From positions 1,212,001 through 1,276,000 of the forward strand of contig OY282442.1 of assembly GCA_958296115.1 (NCBI GenBank): a DNA stretch of 64,000 nucleotides, read 5' to 3'. Below, piece by piece: positions 1-8,284 of the stretch (position 1 is the stretch's first letter; every line of letters begins with the position of its first letter). The stretch is from an uncultured Dehalococcoidia bacterium. GTDB taxonomy: Bacteria; Chloroflexota; Dehalococcoidia; Lucifugimonadales; CAJWER01. The notes below the pieces were generated by a model. The model was given only the letters and a program-made list of their open reading frames with translations, was not told the DNA's origin and did not search any database. Both the position numbers and the translations under genes were made by a program.

Positions 1-1378
1 CCACGACCGCGGTTACGTAGGCCGACGTGAGCCAGGCGGCCCAGCCGAACGGCGCCGCAAGCCACCCCCCAACCAGGCCCGCGCCAGACGCAGCCGCGTG
101 AGAAACGATGACCGCCGGGAGAGCCGGCAGGGTAAGCATCGTCGCGGGTATCCCCAGCAGCGATACGCGCCCGAAGTAGAAGACGACCAGCGGAAGGGTA
201 GCCACAGTGGCCGCTGTCGTCATCGCGGCGGAGTGAGCCATGAACGCGGCGAACGGGTTCGCGCCGTCCCTGGCCCCGGGCTGCATTGCGGCGAGCAGAC
301 GATCGCCCATCGGCCGGGCAATTACCGCGATGCCCGCCATGGCGGTGAAGCTGAGCTGGAACGATACGTCCATGAGCGCCAGCGGGTCGAACGCGGCCAT
401 CACCGCCGCCGCAAGTCCCAACGCGGGAAGCGCCGCGCGAGGTCTGCCAAGCCCCAACGCCGCCAGGTACGCCGTTCCCATGATGGTCGCGCGAGTTGCG
501 GAGGGGGACATGCCGGACAGCATCGCGTACGCCCAGATGAGAATGAGAGGCATGAGCAGGTAGCGCTGCCCCTTGCGGCCCAGCAGCCATTGGCTCATCG
601 CAAGGCCGATTCCGAGCAGGATGCCCACGTGCAGCCCGGATATGGCAAGCAGGTGCGACGCGCCCGTGTCCCGGAACTCCTCGACCACGTCATCGGGCAG
701 TCCGTCCCGTACCCCAAGCAGCACGGCTTGGCCCAGGGCAGCCTGAGGCTCCGGCACGACCCTTTCCAGCGACTCCGCCAGCTTCCGCCGCATCCCGTAC
801 AGCAGCGCGTGGACCCGGCTGCCGTTTCCCTCGTCAATCAGCTCCACGTCTGGGAACGCCATGACCGAATCCGGGCGTATCGGAAGGCCGCTGGACTCGT
901 GGCGCAGGCGCGGGCCAAGCCGACCCGTAAGCCGTAGACGGTCGCCGTAACGGAAGTAAGGCGCTTCCCTAGCCCGGACCAGCTCCGGCGTCTCCCGCGC
1001 GAACGCCAGCAGCTCGCCCGACTCGTCCGCCCACTCCCCGCCGGAGCGGATGCGCTCGACCTCCAGCCGCATCCTGGATGCGGAGCCCGCAGGCTCCGGA
1101 TCGTCCGCCACGACGCCCACGATCTCGATGGAGGCGTCGCCGTGGTAGGAATAGAGATGTCCGCCCGGCTCATACGGCAGCGCCTCCACCCTCATCAAGC
1201 CGGCCGCGGCGGCAAGTAGCAGCACGGAGGCGAACACGCCCTTGCGCAGCGTCCTGCACAGGAGCGCAAGCAGCGCCGCGACGATGGTAATCAGCGCAAC
1301 GGATAGGGACGGCGCTTCCGTCCGCAGTCCCAGGTAGGTCCCAGCTGTGAAGCACGAGGCGAGGAGCAGCAGGGTCAT
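1..1378 (-). CDS. comEC: ComEC/Rec2 DNA-uptake channel (3' end cut off)
   Basis: Inner-membrane channel that carries single-stranded DNA into the cell during natural transformation. Reading the minus strand from an ATG at 1376-1378 gives an open frame of 459 codons that runs off the left edge of the window. The first 60 residues hold two hydrophobic segments. A soluble OB-like region follows, then the competence domain with the diagnostic HLLAISGLHVG motif and several further membrane helices rich in Leu, Ala and Gly. The C-terminal part, where many ComEC proteins carry a metallo-beta-lactamase domain, lies outside the window. The gene starts 13 bases after comEA on the same strand, the usual comEA-comEC order. 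The family assignment is secure; the full length is unknown. Confidence 0.93.
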   Translation of the reverse strand, partial: MTLLLLASCFTAGTYLGLRTEAPSLSVALITIVAALLALLCRTLRKGVFASVLLLAAAAGLMRVEALPYEPGGHLYSYHGDASIEIVGVVADDPEPAGSASRMRLEVERIRSGGEWADESGELLAFARETPELVRAREAPYFRYGDRLRLTGRLGPRLRHESSGLPIRPDSVMAFPDVELIDEGNGSRVHALLYGMRRKLAESLERVVPEPQAALGQAVLLGVRDGLPDDVVEEFRDTGASHLLAISGLHVGILLGIGLAMSQWLLGRKGQRYLLMPLILIWAYAMLSGMSPSATRATIMGTAYLAALGLGRPRAALPALGLAAAVMAAFDPLALMDVSFQLSFTAMAGIAVIARPMGDRLLAAMQPGARDGANPFAAFMAHSAAMTTAATVATLPLVVFYFGRVSLLGIPATMLTLPALPAVIVSHAAASGAGLVGGWLAAPFGWAAWLTSAYVTAVV

Positions 1379-1391
1379 CGCTACCCCGCCC

Positions 1392-1964
1392 TTATCTGGC
1401 TTCGGCCAGGCCTCGTATCGAGTCGAGTATGGCCGGCCCTATGCCCTGGACCTGCAGCAGGGCGTCGACGTCCGAGAAGGGGCCGTTCGCCTCGCGGAAG
1501 CGCAAGATGGCTTGCGCGCGAACCTCGCCGATGCCAGGGAGGTCCTCGAGCTGGCGCGCGCTCGCCGAATTTAGGTCCAGCTTGCCGGAAGAATATGCCG
1601 CCGACGGAACGACGTCGCCCATGGACGACGGAGCCGCCCGCGCGATGGATGGGACGTGCCAGTGCCCTTCGTCCTCGATACGCGCGGCTAGGTTCACCGA
1701 ATCGAGGTCGGCGTCCGCCGTTGCTCCTCCGGCCGCGGCCAATGCGTCGTGCAGTCGGGCTGCGGCGCCCAGCGAATATACACCTGGATTGGCTACCTCG
1801 CCGGTGACGTACACCTCGATAGTCGGCGGGGCCGCCGGAGCGGGCATCGCAACCTCGACCACGCCGCCGGACGCCGTTGACCTCGATATGAGGAAGATCG
1901 CGCCCAGCAGCAAGGCAACAGCGGCCGCCGCCAACGCCGCCTGCGCGAGGAGCTTGGACGTCAT
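1392..1964 (-). CDS. comEA: ComEA-type DNA-binding competence protein
   Basis: Membrane-anchored receptor that binds incoming double-stranded DNA and hands it to ComEC. The 190-residue product has an N-terminal hydrophobic anchor (about residues 5-25), then an Ala/Pro linker. An SLBB-like domain follows at about 48-105, containing EVYVTGEVANPGVYSL. The C-terminal helix-hairpin-helix domain (about 127-188) carries NSASARQLEDLPGIG and VQGIGPAILDSIRG, the two DNA-backbone-binding hairpins. Length and domain order match ComEA of Gram-positives and Chloroflexota. It is the first gene of a comEA-comEC unit and has a good promoter 64 bases upstream. Confidence 0.93.
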   Translation of the reverse strand: MTSKLLAQAALAAAAVALLLGAIFLISRSTASGGVVEVAMPAPAAPPTIEVYVTGEVANPGVYSLGAAARLHDALAAAGGATADADLDSVNLAARIEDEGHWHVPSIARAAPSSMGDVVPSAAYSSGKLDLNSASARQLEDLPGIGEVRAQAILRFREANGPFSDVDALLQVQGIGPAILDSIRGLAEAR

Positions 1965-2027
1965 GACCTCGTCACCTTTGCGTGATTCCAGCCGGGGAGG
2001 GAATCCGTACCGCCTGTTCCTTGCGCT

Positions 2028-2056
2028 AACATAGTACGCATATAGGCATATGTCAA
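2028..2056 (-). promoter_or_regulatory. Predicted sigma-70-type promoter of comEA
   Basis: On the minus strand a perfect TTGACA (2051-2056) is separated by 17 bases from TATGTT (2028-2033). This lies 64 bases upstream of the comEA start and no other gene intervenes. Predicted from sequence only. Confidence 0.6.
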
Positions 2057-2118
2057 CTACTTATCCACCCCTGATTCACCCTTTGATATCCCGAACAATA
2101 GTGCTATATACTTACAAC

Positions 2119-2655
2119 CGGCCAGAAGGGGCGTACTCCAAACGAGCACAGACCCTCCTCTGCCAAATCTGGGCATTCATGCCGCCGCTGTTGTTGGGAC
2201 GGGGCCCCCGCGGTATGAGAAGGTCGCTTCTGTGTTCGGCGCCTCGCCAGGAGGACGCAGCGCCAAATGCGTATCCCCCGTTCCAGGTGCGGACTCTCGG
2301 ACGACCGGGAGGACCGTAGCCAGCGCAGCCCGACGCCTTGGCGGGTGGAAGGTCCAAGCGCGAAACGCAGGCGGTCCCGCAAGGGCCCGTCAGCCGTCCG
2401 GGAAAGTTAGAGGAGGGGCTGCACCCCCAGTGTCGGCGGGCGATCGACGTCGGCATCCTCGAAGCAAGTACCGGAGTCACTGCCTTGCAAGGCAAACTCA
2501 TCTCCCGCGAGAGCGGGGGAACCAGGAGTAGATAGGGCGCGGGTCGCAAGACCCGCCAAGCCCCCTCTCCCCTCACGGGGGAAAGGGCTAGGATAAGGGC
2601 GATTCAGGCGGCCAGAACCGCCAGAGCACCAACCGAAGGAGTGGCCAGAGACAAC
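2119..2655 (+). repeat. Dispersed structured non-coding element, copy A
   Basis: Fills most of the gene-free stretch 1965-2866. About 540 bases are highly similar to the reverse complement of 44862-45453 (copy B), 43 kb away. Small indels between copies break every reading frame, so it does not look protein-coding. It is rich in potential hairpins: CTCTCGG/CCGGGAG, a 12-base palindrome GCCTTGCAAGGC, and GGCGGGTCTTGCG-type arms near 2540. At 2255-2272 ACGCA/TGCGT flank an 8-base loop; in copy B the same helix reads ACGTA/TACGT, a compensatory C-G to T-A change. It could be a structured RNA, or a transposon end or omega-RNA-like remnant. No transposase gene is present. Confidence 0.7.
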
Positions 2656-2750
2656 GCGAATATAGACGCAGGCACCAAGAGGGCATCAGCCTTCATCCCT
2701 CCCCCCTCACGGAGAGAGACCAGAATGAGGGCAATTCAGCGCGCCCGCCT

Positions 2751-2792
2751 TATCCCCTCTCCCTCGACGGGAGAGGGCTGTGGTGAGGGTGA
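2751..2792. repeat. Intergenic palindromic repeat (REP-like)
   Basis: A hairpin CCCTCTCCCTCGACGGGAG is followed by a GGTGAGGGTGA tail. Near-identical units lie at 7003-7046, 38437-38477, 45529-45572 and 49309-49347, all between genes and in either orientation. A related imperfect hairpin occurs at 2561-2588. The stretch 2656-2866 holds nothing else recognisable. Confidence 0.65.
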
Positions 2793-2866
2793 CCCAGGCC
2801 CCCTCCAAACCCTGCTCGCGGGAAGCGCGCCGCCCCTCATCCTGGGAGCGCAGGCGCCTCCCACGC

Positions 2867-4285
2867 CTAGGCGTAGCCGAATAGCGGGGGGAAAGCTACG
2901 ACCACAAGGGCGAGCCATACCGCATAGATTGGCACGTATGCCGTCTGCCAGCGTTCCAGGGCGGTGAACGCCCCGCGTCCCGCCAAGAACCGGGCGTAGA
3001 GCCATGCCGACCATGCCAGGTTCGCCAGAAGTATCAGGTTCTCGCCAAGCGCGGCCGTCTTGTTGGCGCTGAAGCCGTATTCTGAAATGCGGGCGGCGAT
3101 GGACGCCAGCGCTAGGAGATCCACTGCCAGGGCAACGATTACCAAGAGCAGCGGCAGGGCGTCGAAGGCGTTGGGAGGAGCGTGAGGGTCTCGCGCCGAG
3201 ATCGAGAAGAGCAGCAGGCCGAGAACCACGACCAGCAGCAGGTCGAAGCCTATCAGCATCTCCCGATCCAAGTCCATCCATCTGCCGGTCTCCACCATCG
3301 CCGCCAGGAATGCCAGCAGCATGACCGCGAACAGCGGAGTGAAGATGCGGGCGAGCATCGGCGCTATGCTGCCTACGAGGCCGTGCCTCCGCTCGACCAT
3401 CCACGCGCCGACTATCACCGCGCCGTTCGCCCCGCACGGCAGCAGCCATTCCGTTACCAGAACCGTAGCGTCTAGCCCTATGGCTGCGAACATGCCCCAC
3501 GTGAACGCCGTGAACACGCCGCCGCCCAGGGCGATGAGTACGTAGTATATGAACAGGTCGCCGGAAAACCGCACGAAGTCCATGCGCCCGCCCACGGACA
3601 GCCAGCGGGGCCCGGCGTAGGCGACGCCCACGACGAGCCACAGCAGGATTGGCAGATGAAGCCACGTTAGGATCTCCGTGGAACCGAGCGGCTCGAACGG
3701 AAACACGTTGGCGAAGACCGCGGCCGCGGCGAACGCCAGGACAAGCCAGAGGGCGCGGCGCAGCTCGAACCCGCGCTTCCATACGAAGTACGCCGCCAGC
3801 ATCGGCAGAACGAAGAAGCTGTTGTTTCGAACATAGAACCTGGCTATCTCCTCTCCCATCTCCCTGGAGAGACCATAGCCGAACAGGTCTGGAACCTTTA
3901 TAGAAAGTGCGGCGACGGCGGCCAAGCCAAACACGACGACCGTCTCAACGTTCGCCATCCTCCACAGGGAACGATTGGAAGTGAAGCCTCGCTCGACGCC
4001 ATGGACGGCGGACCGCTCGGCGTCTGCGTCCTCGGCAGCCGCGCCGCGCTCGACGAAGAGCCGCTCGGCGTGCGTCCTCGAGAACTCGCGCGTGGCCGTG
4101 TCGAGCGCGGCGAGCCGCCTGATGGCTACCAGGAAGGCTTCGTCGTCTGCGAGGCCGGCGTCTTGGAGCGCGGCCATCTCGTCCCGCAGTCGGTTTTCGA
4201 GGTCGCCCAAGCCGGGCGTCCCTTGGCGGCGCAGGCGCTCTCGCCACTCGGCAATCTGGCTCTCCAGCGCGCTCTCGTCAGCCAC
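2867..4285 (-). CDS. Polytopic membrane protein with N-terminal helical prefix
   Basis: Unassigned integral membrane protein of 472 residues, starting at a GTG (4283-4285). Residues 1-75 are charged and helical and resemble the 'permease prefix' region found ahead of membrane domains in many Chloroflexota and Firmicutes proteins. About eleven or twelve hydrophobic segments then follow from residue 110 to the C-terminus, without a catalytic motif I can name. The membrane part may belong to the DUF4153-like group; that is a weak inference. It is the last gene of a minus-strand run, 14 bases after the SDR gene, so it is probably co-transcribed. Confidence 0.7.
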   Translation of the reverse strand: MADESALESQIAEWRERLRRQGTPGLGDLENRLRDEMAALQDAGLADDEAFLVAIRRLAALDTATREFSRTHAERLFVERGAAAEDADAERSAVHGVERGFTSNRSLWRMANVETVVVFGLAAVAALSIKVPDLFGYGLSREMGEEIARFYVRNNSFFVLPMLAAYFVWKRGFELRRALWLVLAFAAAAVFANVFPFEPLGSTEILTWLHLPILLWLVVGVAYAGPRWLSVGGRMDFVRFSGDLFIYYVLIALGGGVFTAFTWGMFAAIGLDATVLVTEWLLPCGANGAVIVGAWMVERRHGLVGSIAPMLARIFTPLFAVMLLAFLAAMVETGRWMDLDREMLIGFDLLLVVVLGLLLFSISARDPHAPPNAFDALPLLLVIVALAVDLLALASIAARISEYGFSANKTAALGENLILLANLAWSAWLYARFLAGRGAFTALERWQTAYVPIYAVWLALVVVAFPPLFGYA

Positions 4286-4299
4286 TATGCCGTTCTCCG

Positions 4300-5049
4300 T
4301 TACCGCGTGAAGATTGGGCCGCGCACGTAGTCGGCGGCGTCGGAGAGCAGGAAGGCAATGACCTTCGCCACGCCTTCAGGCTCGCCGAGGTCGGAGTTGC
4401 CCTCGCGCCGGCGCGCGTCCTCGCCCAGTGCGGCGACCTGCTGCTGGATGATGTCGAGCTTGAGGGGCGTTTCTATCTCGCCTGGGCAGAGTACGTTGAC
4501 GCGAATGCCGTCGCCGCGCAGCTTGGCTGCCAGCGTCATTCCAAGCCCATTCACGCCGCCCTTGCTCGCGCCGTAGGAAATGGCGCTGCTGGGTCCCGTC
4601 ACGCCCGCGCCGGACGCTATCATCACTATCACTCCGCGCCCCGCCCGCCGCATCGCCGGGACCGCGTGCTTGGCTGCCAGGAAGCTGCCCTTGAGGTTCA
4701 CGTCCATCGTGTCGTCCCAGACCTGCTCCGCCACGTCCTCTACCGGAACCATGGAGTCCCGGGCAATGCCCGCGGCCGTAACCAGCGCGTCAATGCCGTC
4801 CATGCGCCGCTCGGCCTCGGCCATGAGGGCGCAGACGTCCGGCTCGGCTGATACGTCGGCTCGCGCGAACCACGCATCGCCGCCATTCTCACGTATCTGC
4901 GCCGCGCACTCTGCGCCGTCAGCCTCGTTCACGTCGGCTACCGCCACGCGGGCGCCCGATGCGGCGCAGTGGATGGCGGACGCTCGGCCTATCCCGGTGG
5001 CCCCGCCAGTGATGACTATTCGTCTGCCCTTCAGGTTGGTTCCCGCCAT
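4300..5049 (-). CDS. SDR-family NAD(P)-dependent oxidoreductase
   Basis: Short-chain dehydrogenase/reductase of 249 residues, the classical length. The nucleotide-binding motif GGATGIGRASA is at about residues 14-24 and an acidic residue ends beta-2 (VADVNEADG). A variant NNAG motif reads TAAG. The catalytic Ser and the YxxxK (YGASKGG) follow. The start is the ATG at 5047-5049; upstream in-frame sequence belongs to the preceding gene. It overlaps the isomerase gene by 19 bases, suggesting translational coupling and a shared catabolic role, perhaps sugar or polyol oxidation. Substrate cannot be deduced. Confidence 0.9.
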   Translation of the reverse strand: MAGTNLKGRRIVITGGATGIGRASAIHCAASGARVAVADVNEADGAECAAQIRENGGDAWFARADVSAEPDVCALMAEAERRMDGIDALVTAAGIARDSMVPVEDVAEQVWDDTMDVNLKGSFLAAKHAVPAMRRAGRGVIVMIASGAGVTGPSSAISYGASKGGVNGLGMTLAAKLRGDGIRVNVLCPGEIETPLKLDIIQQQVAALGEDARRREGNSDLGEPEGVAKVIAFLLSDAADYVRGPIFTR

Positions 5050-5897
5050 GTTATCCCGGCCTCGACGCCGGTATTGTACAGCGAGCGGCGCGCCTGCGGT
5101 ATCCTCTCCTCTGGCAGGTGCTCTATCTGGACGTAGCCGTCCGGGCACGCCTCCTCGAATCGGCGCAGGTACGCCGCCTGGTCGAGCAGCCCCTCGCCAA
5201 TAACGGCCTCCTCGATATGCAGAACGAGGCGGTCCTGCACCACGAAATCCTTGGCGTGCCCGCATATGGTGTACTCGCCCAGCGCGTCGAACAGCCGGTT
5301 TATCATAGCCGTCGTGTCATAGGCGTCTGCCAGGCTGCCGACGAAGTTGACCGGGTCGGCGTTGAAGCGCAGTGTGTCCGAGCCTACGGCGGCGATGAGG
5401 TCCCTTATCCGCTCTGGGGTATTCAGGATAGAGAGGGCGTGGCCCTCCACGGCCAGCATCACGCCCTCGCTCTCGGCGGCTATGCACACCTGCTTGAGGC
5501 TGTCCACGAGCGCGTCGAACGTCTCTGGCCTGAAGTTGTCAGGATGCGGGTACCACGAGCCTTCGGGGTTGAGGCTGCCTGGCCTCACGTACAGGTTGCC
5601 CGCGCCGAGCCAGCGCGTAACCTTGCACATATACTGCATGGACTCAATGCCCAGCGCTCGCCGCCGCGGGTCGGGGGATACGAGGTCTGGATGCCGCGCG
5701 ACGGCCTGGCAGGGCGCAACGCCGCCGGCGCGCATCATCTCGCGGAGGCGGGTTGCGTCGGCTCTGGTCGCGGACAATGGGTCGTGGTAACGACAGGCCG
5801 CGCCTGCGAATCCCAGCTCGCGGATGCGCGAGATGGTAGCGTCCGAGACCTCCCGGAGGTCTCTCGGCATCAGGCCCTGCACGCCCAGAAAGGCCAA
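5031..5897 (-). CDS. Sugar-phosphate isomerase/epimerase-like TIM barrel
   Basis: AP-endonuclease-2/xylose-isomerase-like TIM-barrel protein. Likely divalent-metal ligands are the Glu in LAVEGH, the Asp in FNADPVN, the His in CGHAKD and the Glu in QIEHLP, in the family order. I chose the TTG at 5895-5897, three bases after the upstream stop, because the first barrel strand (AFLGVQG) then stays intact. The ATG at 5868-5870 is the alternative. It sits between a YbaK-like gene and an SDR gene in one operon, so it may isomerise a sugar or keto-acid that the SDR oxidises. The exact reaction is unknown. Confidence 0.82.
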   Translation of the reverse strand: MAFLGVQGLMPRDLREVSDATISRIRELGFAGAACRYHDPLSATRADATRLREMMRAGGVAPCQAVARHPDLVSPDPRRRALGIESMQYMCKVTRWLGAGNLYVRPGSLNPEGSWYPHPDNFRPETFDALVDSLKQVCIAAESEGVMLAVEGHALSILNTPERIRDLIAAVGSDTLRFNADPVNFVGSLADAYDTTAMINRLFDALGEYTICGHAKDFVVQDRLVLHIEEAVIGEGLLDQAAYLRRFEEACPDGYVQIEHLPEERIPQARRSLYNTGVEAGITWREPT

Positions 5898-5899
5898 CG

Positions 5900-6403
5900 C
5901 TACCCCGCCGGCCTCGGCGGCATCGAGAGACCCGGGACCACTACGGCGTTGGGGATGCGCGCCAAGGCGTCGGGGGCCATCTTGACCTTCGACGAGCGGT
6001 CGCCCGACCCCAGTATCACGTAGTCGAGGCCCATGAGCTTCTCGTCGAAGTACACCGGGATGTCCGGGGGCAGCGCGAAGGGCGTTACGCCGCCTATCTC
6101 CATACCCGTGAGGGCCGCCGTCCGCTCCGCGCCGGCGAATGACAGGCGCGATACCCCCATGAGCTTGCGGACGGTCTTGTTCACGTCGAGTCGGTCGGAC
6201 CCGCGCACGGTGCAGGATGCGTATCGCACTGGCTGCCGCTTCGAGGCGACGATTATCGTGTTGCCGCAGTGGTCCACGGGGAACCCGTACCGCTCGCAGA
6301 ACTGCGCGGTGTCCGCAAAGGCGGGGTCGCACGGCACGACCTCGTAGGGAACGCCGAGGGCGTCCAAGGCGGCGGCTACGTTGGCTGGCGGCGCGGCTTC
6401 CAC
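5900..6403 (-). CDS. YbaK/EbsC-type aminoacyl-tRNA deacylase
   Basis: Predicted trans-editing enzyme that hydrolyses misacylated tRNA. At 167 residues it has family length and one domain. Visible family features are the YEVVPCDP strand, the substrate-pocket Lys in DVNKTVRKL, and the glycine-rich segment TGMEIGGVTPF followed by PVYFDEKLM and VILGSGDRSSKVKM. Translation starts at a GTG overlapping the upstream stop as TAGTG, a coupling arrangement. It may instead be a divergent YbaK paralogue without editing activity. The amino acid specificity (Cys, Pro or Ala) cannot be read from sequence. Confidence 0.88.
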   Translation of the reverse strand: MEAAPPANVAAALDALGVPYEVVPCDPAFADTAQFCERYGFPVDHCGNTIIVASKRQPVRYASCTVRGSDRLDVNKTVRKLMGVSRLSFAGAERTAALTGMEIGGVTPFALPPDIPVYFDEKLMGLDYVILGSGDRSSKVKMAPDALARIPNAVVVPGLSMPPRPAG

Positions 6404-6858
6404 TACTTCACCGTGATGGCGCCCTTCATGCCGAAGGGTTCGTGCGGGATGCAGATGAACTCGAACGTGCCGGGCCTGTCGAAGGTAACCTGGAACGTCG
6501 TAGTCTGGCCGCCGTCCACCGACTCGTCTATGCCGAGCTCGTCCGACGTGAAGGTGTGAAACTCCGTTTCGCCCGACATCTGGAAGGTAACGGTCTCGCC
6601 GAGTTGGAAGGTGAACTCGGACGGCACGAACTTGTACTCGCCGCTGCCGCCCTGGTCATGGTTGGCGAGCTTCACAACCTTGCCGGAGGCGGCCGGCGCG
6701 GCTGGCTCCGTCGGCTCCGCGGTGGGCTGCGCCGGGGCGGGCCTTGTCGGTCTCGGCGTCGCGGTAGGCGAGTCGCCGCCGCCGTCACAAGCCATCCCCG
6801 CGAGGGTCATCAGGACCAGGACCGCCAGCGCCGGCGCTATCTTATGCACGCAGCTCAA
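6403..6858 (-). CDS. Cupredoxin-domain lipoprotein
   Basis: Secreted, lipid-anchored blue-copper-type electron carrier or copper-binding protein of 151 residues. The signal peptide ends in a lipobox LAGMAC with Cys24. A Thr/Pro/Ala-rich spacer (about 28-58) leads to a cupredoxin fold with the complete type-1 copper set: His101 (EFHTF), Cys136, His139 (CIPHEP) and Met144. It is the promoter-proximal gene of the 6858-to-2867 operon. The partner redox enzyme is not evident nearby. The stretch 6859-7135 upstream (277 bases) holds only a REP-like hairpin. Confidence 0.9.
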   Translation of the reverse strand: MSCVHKIAPALAVLVLMTLAGMACDGGGDSPTATPRPTRPAPAQPTAEPTEPAAPAASGKVVKLANHDQGGSGEYKFVPSEFTFQLGETVTFQMSGETEFHTFTSDELGIDESVDGGQTTTFQVTFDRPGTFEFICIPHEPFGMKGAITVK

Positions 6859-7002
6859 CTCCTCGTCTCAAGGTCGCCGTGATGGGTTGCGAGGTCAACT
6901 GATACCAGTATATCCGAACGCCGGCCGCCCATTCCAGAATACAAGGGCGTGGCAGGACCAACCGCAACTAAACCTGCTACTGGTTCCAGGCAGTTTTTGG
7001 CA

Positions 7003-7046
7003 TCACCCTCACCCTAGCCCTCTCCCGTCAAGGGAGAGGGGATAAG
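7003..7046. repeat. Intergenic palindromic repeat (REP-like)
   Basis: Tail TCACCCTCACCCTAG is followed by the hairpin CCTCTCCC/GGGAGAGG with loop GTCAA and a GGATAAG end. It is the same unit as at 2751-2792 but in the opposite orientation. It lies between the cupredoxin operon and the end of the peptide-permease operon. Confidence 0.65.
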
Positions 7047-7135
7047 ATAGGGACGGGAGGTTCCCATGGACATCGGCTCTCTGCCGGGCAAGGCCGGTAC
7101 GCCTTCGAGTTCGGCGGCTGGCGGCCAGGCTGGGC

Positions 7136-8284
7136 CTAGCTGGAGTATGGGTCTGCGGCGTCCCTGAGGCCGTCGCCCATGAAGTTGAAGGCGAGAATAG
7201 CTATGATAACCGGGACGGCCACGAACATGAGCCAGGGATAGAGGGCCACGGTCTGCGCGTTCTGGGCCTGCTGGAGCATGACCCCCCAGCTGACGGCGGG
7301 GGCGCGCAGGCCCAGCCCCAGGAAGCTCAGGGCAGTCTCGGCGATTATCATGCCGGGTATGGCCAGGGAGATCGCGGCGATGATGTGGCTGGTAAAGGAC
7401 GTCAGCATGTGCCGGAAGATTATCCTCATCTCCGGCACGCCGATTAGCCGGGCTGCCGTCACGAAATCGTCTTCCCTCAGCGACAGGAAGCGGCCTCGCA
7501 CCACGCGCGCCAGCTCCGTCCATCCAATGACGGAGACTATGACCGTGATGGCGAAATATACCCGCAGGGCGCTCCAGTCCCTGGGAACCGCCGCCGCCAG
7601 GGCCATCCAGAGTGGTATGGCTGGGATGGAGCGCAGTATCTCTATCAGGCGCTGGATCGACAGGTCCCACACCCCCCCGTAGTATCCGGAGATGCCGCCC
7701 AGCACGATCCCGAGGAAGAAGCTCATGGCAACCCCTATCAGGCCGATAGACAGGGAGATCCGGGTGGCTATCATCAATCGGGACCAGGCGTCGCGCCCGA
7801 TGTCGTCGCTGCCGAGCAGATATATGGACGGGCGGACTTCGAGGGGGACGTCGGGAGCGATGCCGAGCAGGTGCCGGTTGGCCGGGAAGAGGCCCAGCAG
7901 CCTGTACTCGAAGCCCTCTACGAAGAAATGCACGGGTATCTTCTCGTCCGGGAGGACCTCGTAGTCCTTCTTGAAGGTGTCGGGGTCTCGGAAGCCCTTG
8001 AGCCCGTTCACGTGGGGCCTGAACCTGCCCTCGTCGAAAAAGCGGATGGGCTGGGGCCTCAGGTAGTGGAACTTCTCCGTGTGATAGGCGGGGTCGGCGG
8101 TAGCCAGGAACTCGGCGAACGCGGCAACCATGTAGAACCCGATTAGGATGATGGCGGATACCACGGCGAGGCGGTGGCGCTTGAATCTCCACCACATCAA
8201 CCTCCACTGGGAGGCGACGAATATCTCCTGTGATTCGTCGGACACCGCGCCCTGGTGGACCGACATCGCGCCCTCGGAAGCCAT
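7136..8284 (-). CDS. ABC peptide-type importer permease (DppC/OppC class)
   Basis: Inner-membrane permease of a peptide/nickel-family (PepT) importer, 382 residues. One helix lies near residue 40, followed by an unusually long extracellular insert (about 60-170), then LLGSDDIGRDAWSRL, the typical DppC entry motif. The membrane core includes the ATPase-contacting EAA-like loop (ARLIGVPEMRIIFRHML). The start ATG overlaps the stop of the upstream permease by one base. It is the third gene of the binding protein-permease-permease operon. No ATPase genes follow, so the ATP-binding subunits must be encoded elsewhere or shared. Confidence 0.92.
   Translation of the reverse strand: MASEGAMSVHQGAVSDESQEIFVASQWRLMWWRFKRHRLAVVSAIILIGFYMVAAFAEFLATADPAYHTEKFHYLRPQPIRFFDEGRFRPHVNGLKGFRDPDTFKKDYEVLPDEKIPVHFFVEGFEYRLLGLFPANRHLLGIAPDVPLEVRPSIYLLGSDDIGRDAWSRLMIATRISLSIGLIGVAMSFFLGIVLGGISGYYGGVWDLSIQRLIEILRSIPAIPLWMALAAAVPRDWSALRVYFAITVIVSVIGWTELARVVRGRFLSLREDDFVTAARLIGVPEMRIIFRHMLTSFTSHIIAAISLAIPGMIIAETALSFLGLGLRAPAVSWGVMLQQAQNAQTVALYPWLMFVAVPVIIAILAFNFMGDGLRDAADPYSS

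Noticed and set aside
2112-2576. Open frames inside repeat copy A, with similar peptides from copy B
   Set aside because: The shared peptides break at indels between copies and change frame. The similarity is at DNA level.
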